Source of the DNA: Ceratopteris richardii
Taxonomy: Eukaryota; Streptophyta; Polypodiopsida; Polypodiales; Pteridaceae
Reading direction: 5' to 3'
Assembly: GCA_020310875.1 (NCBI GenBank)
Contig: CM035420.1
Location: 181,984,284-182,048,283, forward strand
DNA: 64,000 nucleotides
Positions 41,745 through 52,432 of the stretch are shown piece after piece (within the stretch, counting starts at the first letter, position 1; every line of letters starts with the position of its first letter). The position numbers and the translations under genes are program-made. The notes below the pieces were generated by a model. That model made no database searches, had not been told where the DNA came from, and saw nothing but the letters and a program-made list of their open reading frames with translations.

Positions 41745-43250
41745 ATCAACCTAATAAAGAGCAAATGGAAAATGAATCGAATAGTTCCTCAAATGAAAAT
41801 GATGATGACTCCATACCATGTGTTAGAGAAGACTAGAAATGAAAGTAGGAGGAAAAGATTAATGATCTGACAGAGAATTTAAAACATGAAAAGGATAAGA
41901 ACAAAATTTTCAATTAGTCTATATGATAATAGGATCAATTATTGGTGCAAATGATATAGGATAGGGATATACATCCTAGGATAAAAATTCAAAACTTGGC
42001 AAGATTTATTCTAGAAGATCCCATGCCTTGATATCTTCAAATGACCTTAGAAACATATTAAGAAAAGGTGGTTGTGGGTCCTAGCCTTGATCATCACGAG
42101 AAGTGCTACCCTAGAGGAGACTTAGAGAGTGAACAATTATCACTATGTATGAAAATGGTAGAAATTGCTTAGCTATGCTAAAAAATGTGCAATCTCCAAT
42201 TCTCAATATGAGAATTCCAAATCCTAGTTCCAAAAATTGAATAAGAAGTGGGACCAAAGGATCTACGTCAAGACAATATAGGTCCAAAATTGAAGACTCT
42301 CAATGAACATGTGGGACCTAGAATAGAGGTAGAACATGAGAAAACTAGATGAGATTTTTCCCTAGTGTTATGGGAGATATTTTAAGAAAACAGATGGAAG
42401 AAAGAACATCACACCACACCATTTATCCTGAGATAGTGGTAAGTAAAAGATGAGGTGATTCCACATGATGGGTCCTTCTATGGGGACACTCAAAGTTTCA
42501 AAATTCTTGATTATGAGTTTGCATATGCTTCCAAATTATATGCAAGAGTATGAGGCCAAAATTGAGTATAAGAGGGCATCAATGCTTAGGAGAAAGTGAC
42601 TGAAGGAAGGGAAACCTTATGCACCAAGTAGAGGAGCTTAAGAGATTGAAGGTCACATGCATGATCATGCTAGAAGAGTTATTGCAAATCAAAACTTGCC
42701 TCTAGGACAAATAAGCTCACAGAGCAAAAATGCAAGAAGTAAAGTTCCAAGAGATATCTTTAACCAAAGCACGAGTTTGTGTCAAATAAATCCCCTATAC
42801 AAGATTGGAGACTATACTGAAGGTGACAAAGGATACACACGTTTATTAGTCACAAACAATGGACCAAAGTGATACTAGATAGAACAATGAGAGTGATGAT
42901 GCTACTAAAGATCTTTGGGCAAAATGGGGAATACCTACTCTTGGACCCACCTACTTGAAGCTAAAATTAGCAAATGAGTATGTACAGAGACCATCAGGCT
43001 TGCTAGAGAGTGTTTTCCTCACAACATGCAAAGTAAAATTTGAAAGTGTTTTCCTCACAACATGCAAAGTAGAATTTCCATACTTTTCACTTGATTTAGT
43101 TTTTCATGTGCAAAGCTAGATGGTCTCTAGAATAATTTGGGTAGGGATTAGCTTGTACATGGATTCCTTGCTTTTCATATCCAGTCTAGGATAGAATTCC
43201 CTCGTGATAAAGAGATGAATCAAAGAGATGAAGACCATGATTAACAAGAC
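41745..43250 (+). pseudogene. Gypsy-lineage linker and protease relic (+)
   Basis: Plus-strand reading includes GPSLDHHEKCYPRGDLESEQ, LSLCMKMVEIA, the frame 42657-42872 (IGDYTEGDKGYTRLLVTNN), then LGPTYLKLKLANEYVQRPSG and LLESVFLTTCKVKFE, the part after the protease active site in this lineage. The active-site DSG is lost. It lies head-to-head with the relic at 40397-41740. A 36-bp in-frame tandem duplication is at 43009-43080. Confidence 0.75.
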
Positions 43251-45585
43251 TGATCATGGGGCATGGAGCAATACTGCACATAATATACTTCTCCACAATG
43301 TCTAAGATGAAAATGTCTTAAAGGGGGTAAGAATGTTGTAGAATTAAAGGTCCATGTGGCAAAAAAATATGGGTTTTGAGAGTCCAAAGTCACTAGAGAT
43401 TAATATTATAATGTCTCCTAAATGTTCCAACGTGTGTCTCAACAAGCACAATCGTAGTTTTTGTGTTCAAGACACGCCTCAAACAACTATTTCTTATACC
43501 ATGTAAACATTGAGAGTGTAGTTTCATCATTTATTTCTTTTAAATCTTCAATAAAATCGAGTTCCACTTACACATGGAACAAATCCATGTCAAGAAAAGA
43601 ATAATCAACACCCATGGGGGGTTACCAGAATGCAACCATAAAAGAAAGTCAACCACCCATGTGAAATGCTTGGACTATGAGTAATAGCATAATCATATTG
43701 GAGAACCAATGTATCATACATGCTACCAAATTTTGTTGTTTTCCCAAATCAAAGCGGAATGGTCCATATTTAAAAAAAATGTCAATAAACTTCTTAATTG
43801 ACATTGGTTTGTACTAGTTATTTCTACTTTCCTACATTGACACACTTTGGACAACACAATCCAAAGTATCAACCTACATATGAAAATTAGCATCAACATG
43901 AATGAGCGTCCACAAAAGGATGGACAAACAAAAGCATATCTTAGGGGACATCCTTAAGGTGGAAGAACATGTCTATCTTAAAAATTTCCATGTAGATATG
44001 AAACCAAGAAGATGGACATTGTTCACACTTGTCTCCGAGGTATTATATTCCTCCCACGATATCTAAGAGAATAAGCAAAATGGCTTACCAACACTAACTA
44101 CAAGAGGATAGCTAGATCCACCCCTTTTTTTTTGTGGGCTGGCTAAATAAAAATTTGGGTGAATCTCACAACCTCATTCTAGATAGTGAGATTGTAGAGC
44201 CTATCCCTACCACATACACAAGAAAAATTATTATGTACTTGAGAGAATATATACTAGAAGTCACCTATGTAAAGAGTAGCTCATAAAATGAAAAGACAAC
44301 GTAGAGGGTAGTGCCATATGGAAGAGGGTAAACACCATTTAAAGACTATTCCCCATTTTTGTAGTTACCTTTCTAGGCGGCTTCTCTGGAAAAATGATAG
44401 AGGATAATAGCATACAAGATGACGACCATGTGTATGCATAGATTCAATTATACGAGAGGGACCATTGCTTATGACACGTGGTGTCATAGCTTAGGAAAAT
44501 TGTATCATGCATTTTCCACAATAAAGTTTGGAAGAGATAATTGTGAGTGTGGATATTTGGCAAGTTGTACCTTAAAATTGAGGTTGTGAGCTCATGGAGC
44601 CTAGAGAGTGCTCTCGAAAAAATCTTGATTTTTGAATCTTGGGTTCTTTATGAATGCATGATATTGGCTCCCTACTTGTAGTATTGCCTTCCTACATGAT
44701 CCAATCTTGTCTTTTATTCTAGGGCAGCATGAAGTTGTATGTTTGGAGAAGTACATTTTTGTAGTCCCAAAGTGCCTCAGGGACGTTTTGGCACATGTAA
44801 TCTCTCAACCACATGCACGTGTCTCGCCACTCTTTCATCCACCCTTCATCTACATCTTGAGTGATTATGTGCTCCACCACAACAACAATCCTTGTTGGCA
44901 ATCAACCTATCGACAATTCTTACTCTCATGGGACCTCGCAAAGTGAAAATGAAATTCCACCTAACACGTGGCATGTTTGGTGGTGCATGTGAAACATGGA
45001 TCAGCTTAAAAGTCCACCTACCACGTGGCACATGGTGATCATTTGATCAGTGAATCGTATCCTTGAACCAACGTGCACGATGATCTCAAAATCAGCATCT
45101 TTCTTCCTAAGAATATTAGCCTATGTCAATCGCCACATAAATGAGATTCCCCAACTTGTTCTTAAGTAGAGCAAACCCTAAAATGTCATATTGATTACCA
45201 CTAATACGCTCCTCGATTGTATGTAGCAGCGATGACGACCTTATGAGGTGATGATCTTCACCTCTCACAATGTTCACCAATGAATTTGCAATCGACCATT
45301 AAAATTCGGTAAACTCAAATGAATTTTGCTAATTTAAAAATCAGAAGTGTCATTGAGTGATTGTCAAAGCTTTATAAAAAGAATCCTCTCAAAGAAACTT
45401 CAAAAACACTTGAAAATGGTCAATTATTTAGTTCTTACTTTCCCATTCTATATAATAACTAATATCTTGACGCTTTGAAGTTTATATGATACGGAGAGGA
45501 TCCTTTGTTGAAGGTTCCATGCAGCAGAGGCTATGGGGATATCTTGATCTCTGAGAGTTAACATCTCTAATGCACTAATAGACTA

Positions 45586-45588
<3 letters not shown>

Positions 45589-45627
<39 letters not shown>

Positions 45628-45628
45628 G
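45589..45628. repeat. (GA)n microsatellite, about 20 units
   Basis: Uninterrupted GA dinucleotides for about 40 bases. Confidence 0.98.
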
Positions 45629-45896
45629 GGCATACAGACAAAGAGATGCACGGATAAGAACATATGATGTGCCTCGATTCGATTAACTAGAAAGCATGGG
45701 TATATATACAAAAAGCATGCCTTTGGGCATTGAAGGTAGTCACAGGGTTGGTGGTGCACATGGTTTACTAGAAGGTCGGATAAATGATAGAGTCTTTTAT
45801 CTGACAAGAACATATTTTTGATAGTCACATAGTGACAAAGGAGGTTACAACCCCCCCTCCCTTTTTTCCTAGCATAGGAAAACAAGTTTGAATATC

Positions 45897-46260
45897 ACAT
45901 TCGGCATGCCACATTGGGCATTACAAATATGTTACCATATTTGGTACCTAGAACATTGTTCCTATTTTCGTTGATGAATCAGAAGTCTTCTTGAGATAGT
46001 TGTACATAGTTGCTTGCCACATTGGGCATGTCACATTGGGCATGTCACATTGGACATTTACATGGGATTTAAATATGCCATATTAGGCTACCTCATTGGT
46101 TGTTATGTAATATTGGGTTTGATCTACCATATTAGGTGAGTGTGAACTTTATTGGGTTTTTGTGAAACTCATTGGGTTTTATGAGAAAGTTGGTATCTAT
46201 CACATTGGATTTGTTGTGCTCCATTAAGCTTGCCTTAATCATTGGGTATTTTTGCTTTTG
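45897..46260. repeat. Degenerate CATTGGG-rich repeats
   Basis: CACATTGGGCATG occurs three times nearly in tandem (about 45900-46040) and TATTGGGTTT/CATTGGGTTT variants continue to about 46245. Similar CATATTAGG and ATTAGGTT words appear on both sides of the inserted element (46130 and 57110), showing these flanks were contiguous before the insertion at 46303. Confidence 0.75.
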
Positions 46261-46302
46261 ACGGAAATAGGTGTCACCATGTTAGGTTGATAGGGGGTAG
46301 GT

Positions 46303-46516
46303 TGTTATATTCTAGAGATGTACATGCTTGGAGGAACGAGAAGTTCCTTGCTCGGGGGATAGCCAAGGCCAAAAGCTAAGGAGTTCATATGAGGTACCTA
46401 CTCATGATGGCCAGATGAGTAGAGGAACCTTAGAGAGAGCTATAGATGGTGACTAGACAAGGGCTATAAATAGGTTGGGAGGTGAGTCCCAGGCATGTCA
46501 TTCTCCACTTCTCACA
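46303..46516 (+). repeat. 5' LTR, 214 bp
   Basis: Runs TGTTATATTC to CTTCTCACA and is followed by the PBS. It contains a strong TATA box CTATAAATAGG at 46464-46474, about 45 bases from its end, so the transcribed R-U5 part must be very short. Confidence 0.95.
46464..46474 (+). promoter_or_regulatory. TATA box in 5' LTR
   Basis: CTATAAATAGG, identical in the 3' LTR at 57024-57034, despite surrounding LTR substitutions. It is the likely RNA polymerase II promoter of the element. Confidence 0.7.
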
Positions 46517-46518
46517 TT

Positions 46519-46530
46519 TGGTATCAAAGC
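46519..46530 (+). other. PBS
   Basis: TGGTATCAAAGC, two bases after the LTR, matches the initiator tRNA-Met site at 11 of 12 positions. Confidence 0.88.
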
Positions 46531-46680
46531 GTGAGCAAGAGAGACCTTGGGGGGAGAGCTTGATGGATTCAATGCTATGGGAGGCGTCTTCATGATCTTT
46601 GCGAGTAGCCATGGAGAGAAGTTTGCATGAAGCTTGAAATGATGCGTCGCAGATATCTTGGCAAATCTCCAACTACAACA

Positions 46681-46880
46681 AGAAAAAAAAGCGAGGCTTT
46701 TCGGATAAGATAATTGTAGTTCGAAGATAGCTACTTAAGGTAAGGTAAGTTTTGTTCAATTCGAAGACGCAATGGAGTTGTGCCACCCTACGGAGGTTGG
46801 GAATGGAACCCACGACCTCTCTTAGAGACTTTAAACGCTCTGACCATTAAGCTATTATAGCTTGGTGATTACACATCGAC
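46681..46880 (-). mobile_element. tRNA-derived SINE-like sequence
   Basis: On the minus strand TAGCTTAATGGTCAGAG (46854-46838) matches a Pol III A box and GGTTCCATTCC (46810-46800) a B box with one change, about 40 bases apart, like a tRNA. The tail ends in TTTTTTTTC at about 46690-46681; some plant SINEs (for example rice p-SINE1) have T-rich ends. I could not find a clear target duplication, so a tRNA pseudogene is the alternative. Confidence 0.6.
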
Positions 46881-46925
46881 GCATTTATATATAGTACTAA
46901 TTGATTGTTTGCGTACACACTAAAT

Positions 46926-47120
46926 ACAAGAGAGAAAGAGATAGAAAGAGAAGTAGAGATGAAGAGAGATTATGAAAGAAATAAAAGAAAGAGAGAGATA
47001 AAAAGAGAGAATCCAAGAGAGAAAGAAAGAGAAGGAGAAAGAAAAGAAGGAAAGAGAGAAGGAGAAAGGAAAGAAGGAAAGAAAGAGAAAGAAAGAAGAC
47101 AAGAGAGATAGAAGGAGAGT
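46926..47120. repeat. Polypurine GA/AAG-rich tract, about 195 bp
   Basis: The plus strand is almost all A and G with GAGAGAAAG and GAAGGAAAG motifs and very few pyrimidines. Open frames across it are composition artefacts. It directly abuts the nested element's LTR end at 47121. Confidence 0.95.
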
Positions 47121-47860
47121 GTTGAGGTTGTAGCAAGGAACGACCAAGAACCCTCACCACCTTGCATGGAAGCGAGAAGGAAAGCTCAAGACTGACTCTC
47201 CTCTCATTCAACCCTACCTTTCACATGTTCAAACCATTGGCATCAGCCCCATTCTATGCCACATGCTTGAAAACAAGGAGAATAGGGAGTCAAGGATCCT
47301 ATTCCATGAGGAAAATTCAAGCAAATGCAACTACTCTACTCACACAAAGGAGAGACATGCATAGGCACACACACACCACTCTCACACACTCACAAAGACA
47401 CAATACATCTAAATGTAAATAGTCTTGTTGGAGTAAATGAGAGCATCTTCCATTGATAAGAGATATTACATGAGAGCACGTCGACCAAAAGCCCCCTTCT
47501 TTACACAAATGAGCTTCGATTTATAGGCTAAGCTCTATTCCCCATGTGCTTCTTTGAAAAGTCAAAAAGGTGATTCTCTCTCTAACTGTCATATCTTCTA
47601 GGATATTCTAAGTTCAAAATTGTAACAACCCAATCTCAATGAAGGGCATGCGTGGATTTTTTACGTGGGGAGTTTTCTAGACGAGCCATAAAGTGAGAGA
47701 TTCTCAAGTCTACAATACTATATTATGAGGAAATATTAAAAAGTGCTTTTAGGAGAGTGTTCACATGTGACACTCAAATATATACAAAAGGGTTATTCTC
47801 ATGGTCTAGGGAGGGTTCTTATGCACAATTGAGGATGTGTGCATATCCTACAGCCCAACA
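47121..47860 (-). repeat. 3' LTR of nested element, about 740 bp
   Basis: Minus strand runs from TGTTGGGCTGTAGG (47860) to GCTACAACCTCAACA (47121). The upper end is fixed by the purine tract next to it, the lower by identity with the LTR remnant at 52379. No full second LTR exists to confirm the length. Confidence 0.75.
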
Positions 47861-47876
47861 CTTCTCCCTCCCCTAG
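47861..47876 (-). other. PPT of nested element
   Basis: Minus strand CTAGGGGAGGGAGAAG immediately before the LTR start TGTTGGG. Confidence 0.75.
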
Positions 47877-50800
47877 ACTTTGTCGTCCTCGACAAAGCTA
47901 AGAGAAGAGGATCATACATAACTGAATGGTTCCAAGTTGGAGTCAAGTCTAGAAATTCTTCAGTTCTTCAAAATCTGCAATTCCTCAGTCTGCAAAGCTT
48001 CAGGCAGCAAGTCTTCAGTTTTTACTTCGATCTACAAATCTTCAATCTTCAAAGCTCAGCGACACAATCCCCTTAGGGGGCACTCAGCCCAACGTGCATC
48101 CCACTATGCAGTCTTTTGTAAGGCTGGAAATGCCTTCTCCAGAAGCTCCCCAAACCTGAAATGACATACAAAAGAGCAAGTAGACTGCATCTAGTTATGA
48201 GATAAACATTCACTTCAAATTTAGTTTCCACTTTAGGGGACATTAAGTCCTTTAGGACTGGCTCTTCAAGTCCTCATGATGAGCTTTTCTTTTCCTATCA
48301 GAGAGACACAAAACCTGAACTTTTTAACCAAGTGCACATCAACCTTCACAAAATAGAGGAAGTGGAAATGAGGGCCACAATCCTTAAGGCACATGTTCAA
48401 TTTTTATTTAGTGTTTATCCCTGTAAGGTTTATGAAGTAAACAACCAAAAAGGTTATGCCCATGGTGTGGATGCATCGAGGATCTCAGAGTGATTCCAAT
48501 ACCATATTTCGACATCCTGTACAGTATGTGAATGCAGAATAGCAAAACAAAATAAGCATGACGTTTGTTTTGCACATGCTAAGCTTCCAATCACCTAAGC
48601 AAAGAAGTGAAACAAGTATCGAATGAGAACCATATGAGCATGGTGAAACCAGTGAGTGACTTCCCTAGCAAAAAACAATTACTCAATCCTTTGTGACTTC
48701 ATGCTTAATTAAGTTCAGAACATGTCTGAATCCACACAGTCTCTCCTCGGTTTTAGAGGAACAAGATATCCTTAAGACCTTCTTCTCCTGAAATCGATGG
48801 AGAGCACTTGTTTGCTCTGAACCCTCAAGTTTTTCACCACCACGACACCTGTAAGTCAAAGATATCTTCCAAATGATAGCAAGGGCCCTAGACACATAAA
48901 AGAGCTAATCAATCACATACAACCACATGAAACCTCTATCTTCCTTTTCCCTAAAGCATGAGTGAACACAACCGAACATGACAGAAGAAAGAAAAGCGAG
49001 TGTGAGCTTCCACTAGTTGTAGCCTTCTATAAAAGAGCATTCGAGAAATCCTTAGGACCACGAGCTGCCATCAACTACTGTCTCGACCTGTAACACTCAG
49101 GATAGATTCAAGATGAGCAATTAGAAAGAATACATTTGTCTCATGCTCGAAAAGACGAGCCCAATGAGTACCAAAAATATTCCACTTTTTCAATGCCTCC
49201 TTATAGGTGCAACAATCAAAAGGAATGCCTGCTTTAGCCAAATAATAAGATCAAAAACACTTTCCCATTTTGGCACTCCCATAATTCCAATCTGTCCCTA
49301 TGTGACCATGTCAACACAGGAAATGCAAGAAGTTATAAATTCTTTTCATAAGCAAATCCACATTAAACCCTGCACTCAATCCTTCATTCAATCATCCACC
49401 TATTTGGGGTGGTTAGCTATCAAACAATAATCAATGCTCTGTGTCAATTGTTCCTGCAAGCGTGTGGTATTTTAGCTTACGCATGTGGAATAGAACCTAA
49501 AATTACACTTAGTAGTTTATCATTCACCAACATACTCAGGAATGATGAATGAAAATGAGCCAGGGAGGGGGTATGCTCGGAACTAATGAATACCAAGACA
49601 CAACCATAATGATCATAGAGCCTGAAAATTATTTTTGTTTTCACCAAATATGACTTCAAGTGACTCCACAGTAGAGAGAGCCATAACTTAGAGTAAGTTT
49701 GCATCAGCAAATCCCTTGGACCCTTCATTTTGCACCTATCTATCCTAGAGATGCGATCTTCATTGACCTTAATCAAGCATTATCTTCATGGGTTTTGGAA
49801 AGCCACGAATATCCAACAACCAAAGACCAAGTTTCCACATGTATTCAATAAAAAATAAGGGAAAGATAATAGTACAGGTATTCCTACTATCTCAATCGAC
49901 AAGATATTAGCTTTCCTCACTCTGTGTCATGCAGTCATGGATTAGCTGGTAGTCCATCTTACAACAATAAAGTGGTAGCCAGATAACGTATGATGGGTGT
50001 GGGCACCATCCTATAATAGGAAGTCATCTCAACCAAAAAACGTTTCAATGAACCATGCATACCTATACTTACTATCAACAACTTTTCCGAAAGCTTTATC
50101 ATGCTAAACATTATCATTCATAAACGGATCAACAAAAGAACATTAGTCTCTAAAACATGTTCATAGGGAAAAAATTAGAGGAAACCATCTTCAACATCAT
50201 GGAGTTGTTCAAATTCATATAACAATCTCGTAAAGCAAGGAATGACAAAAAATAGACGATTTTCAAAACAGTGTGAACAAACACTTATTGTTATCTCAGA
50301 AGTTTGCACAACAGGCTTGTTGATTTATACTATTCCTTGTGAGGCGCATGTAGTTCCTATTTAAATGAATTCATGAAGCAGGCATTCTTCCCAATCTTGC
50401 AATCTGTGAATCGCAAAATCCTTGTTTAGTACTAATCTCGATTTTAGGCATCCGGGTTGAGTAGAACCAGAGGAGTCCCAAATGAAAAGGCACAAGATAC
50501 CCTTTCATGAATTAATCCCCTACTTAAAAAGGTAAGGGCAGCAACACTCTGGTCAGGAAAAGAGGACTGCAATGGAAGTGAAGCCCTAACCTAAGCAGAT
50601 TGTCATCCTTATGAGAAGGCCAAGTAAATAGCCTACCGTGCTTATTAACCCCAACGCGTAAGTGATAAAAACACTACCTCCAATATTTTAACGAAGATTC
50701 TGAAGGTGCCCGACATATCTTGGTGAAAGAGGCAAATTAACCCGTCGATCTGAGAAGAATATGTATCCTTTAGTTGTGCTCCTGCATTGCATGTTACAAA

Positions 50801-52350
50801 TCTAACTGCGTCAAAACGGATGGTAGACAACATACTCCCAAAATGCCTCTTGTAGTGTTTTGACATGGAGCTTGAATCGATAGAGCAAAATAGCAACTCG
50901 ACAATGGAGTATCCTGCATCCCTACCTAGTATTACTCTGAACCGGAAAACTATATGAGCAGTAAAGGCGATGATCCTGAACTGGCCCTCGAAAATGGTTG
51001 AAGAGTTTGTAACACTAAGAACTTGCCCACCTTAATCAGATATGCGATAACAATGTGCAAGGGGGCGCAAAGAGTGGAGCCTGACCCATAAGGTAGAAGG
51101 GAAAATGTGGGAAGCACGGTGTGAGTGCAACAACACAAGTAATATGCACAAGGATTCAGAGTTGGAGCATTAAAGAAATGCTATGGAGAGCCTGATGGGG
51201 TTGTAGAGTGGAGGGGAAATGCTTTGGACAGCAACCAACAGAGTCATGTACTACCACCAGGGAGAGTGCGATGGAGGAACTTAACTCAAGAGGGGGAAAG
51301 AGGAAGAGAAACCATCCCTCCCCACTTGCACACATCAGAGAGTACGAGAAGGGAGCACATTAAAATCCTTGGAGCCCGAAAGAGGATAGGGAAACCGGCT
51401 TAACTTCAAGCATGAGAAGCACAAGGGCCATCCCATAATGTCACCATGAAGCATCCGCAGGTGTGTGCCCAGCCGAGTGAAAAGGGCTTCTGTTGTAGGC
51501 CTTCAACAGAGATGGAGGTAGAAGCTGAGCTCGACCCCAAGGAGGGGGAGCTCCAAGATCTGATGCACAGAGTAGAGCAGAGAAAGGGGGGAAAGACACA
51601 ACCCTTGATCATAAGGGCATGTGAACAAAGGCAGGGGAGCCATAGCTCAGCCCCATGCTGAGCATCAAGCTCAACGCAAAGGGAGAGCAGAGCGCCACGA
51701 TGAAAGAAAGGGGTGAGTAGCATGCCGCGAGCACGGAAGAGGAGTGGTCGGGCAAGAGAGGAAGGGTATCCTCCATGCATCGAAGGGAGATACACCCTCA
51801 ATCACTTCAAAGTTCTCAAGCGGGCATTCCTTCTCCATAATGAATGCGTACATGCAACCCAACAACTCACGCATGTGTTTGTCAGACACCCCATGTCAAT
51901 CATAAAAGTTGGGAGGGAAAAACCAAGGCAAACGCCCTGGTTTCTTCGAATAGAGGGACTGGATTCGTGAGATTTTGAAGCCTTAGTTTCAACACTCATT
52001 TCTTTTTCTTGGAAAATTGAAAGAAGGAAGGAGCCAAAGAGGAAGCACCCCCCTTCCCTCTACCCAAGGAAATCACTAAAAGAGGTGATAGTGTGAGGGT
52101 GATGCCACTGAGTGTGTGGAGAATGTGTAAGTGAGAAAGAAAGAGAGAGAGAAGAGGGTTAGGGGTTGTTTTTGGGCAACATTCAAAATTGAACTAAAAC
52201 TACACTAAAAAAGCAAGAAATGGGGAACTAATGGCCCAACGGAAGGGTGAAAGTGCCATGCAAAAACTCAAATCCTACGCAATTGAGCAAAAAAATTGCA
52301 ATACAATACTTGACCACATGTTCTTGAGCTCTCCAAATGATGAAAGGTCG
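47877..52350 (-). other. Inside of nested element, no recognisable coding
   Basis: Only short frames on both strands, for example 51406-51801 (-, 131 codons, Cys/Leu/Ser-rich) and 49477-49776 (-). None has a motif of gag, protease, RT, RNase H, integrase or a host domain. The part 51000-52000 is clearly richer in G and C than its surroundings. The sequence next to the PPT reads like the end of a gypsy internal region (acidic codons before a purine tract), but it is too short to assign. Confidence 0.6.
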
Positions 52351-52354
52351 GACA

Positions 52355-52373
52355 TCCCCGACAACGGCGCCAA
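52355..52373 (-). other. PBS of nested element (gypsy type)
   Basis: TGGCGCCGTTGTCGGGGA on the minus strand, five bases inside the LTR remnant, differs by one base from TGGCGCCGTTGCCGGGGA. It fixes the element's orientation. Confidence 0.88.
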
Positions 52374-52378
52374 AAAGT

Positions 52379-52432
52379 GTTGAGGTTGTAGCAAGGAATG
52401 ACCAAGAACCCTCACCACCTTGCATGGAAGTG
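52379..52432 (-). repeat. 5' LTR remnant of nested element
   Basis: TGTTGAGGTTGTAGCAAGGA and the next 34 bases nearly repeat 47121-47174 (one C/T difference near base 22). Beyond GCATGGAAG the two diverge completely, so about 690 bp of LTR are missing here. Confidence 0.9.

Larger units (their letters stand above)
43251..46302. other. No recognisable gene
   Basis: AT-rich sequence with short frames only. CACGTGGCA occurs twice in a diverged duplication at about 44950-45040 (ACCTAACACGTGGCATG and ACCTACCACGTGGCACA). A (GA)n run and CATTGGG-rich repeats are listed separately. Part may be LTR of the gypsy relic upstream (GTTGTAGAATTAAAGG at about 43334 follows a purine run), but no mate is found. 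Confidence 0.5.
47121..52432 (-). mobile_element. Nested non-autonomous LTR element with truncated 5' LTR
   Basis: Minus-strand features: PBS TGGCGCCGTTGTCGGGGA near 52355-52373, PPT near 47874-47861 and a 3' LTR 47860-47121 starting TGTTGGGCTG and ending CCTCAACA. Only the last 54 bases of the LTR remain on the 5' side (52379-52432), nearly identical to 47121-47174. The 4.5-kb inside shows no retroelement domain. Size and lack of coding fit a large retrotransposon derivative; the PBS is the Ty3/gypsy type. The truncated LTR explains why no TSD is seen. Confidence 0.8.

Noticed and set aside
44846-45031. Cys/Arg-rich minus frame with CCCGG-like motif
   Set aside because: Lies on a diverged CACGTGGCA duplication and has no supporting family motif.
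46897-47211. Hydrophobic Leu/Ser/Phe-rich minus frames resembling membrane segments
   Set aside because: They are translations of the pyrimidine strand of the polypurine tract, not transmembrane proteins.
51406-51801. 131-codon minus frame as a host gene
   Set aside because: No recognisable domain, inside a non-autonomous retroelement, no intron or promoter signals seen; kept only as a composition anomaly.
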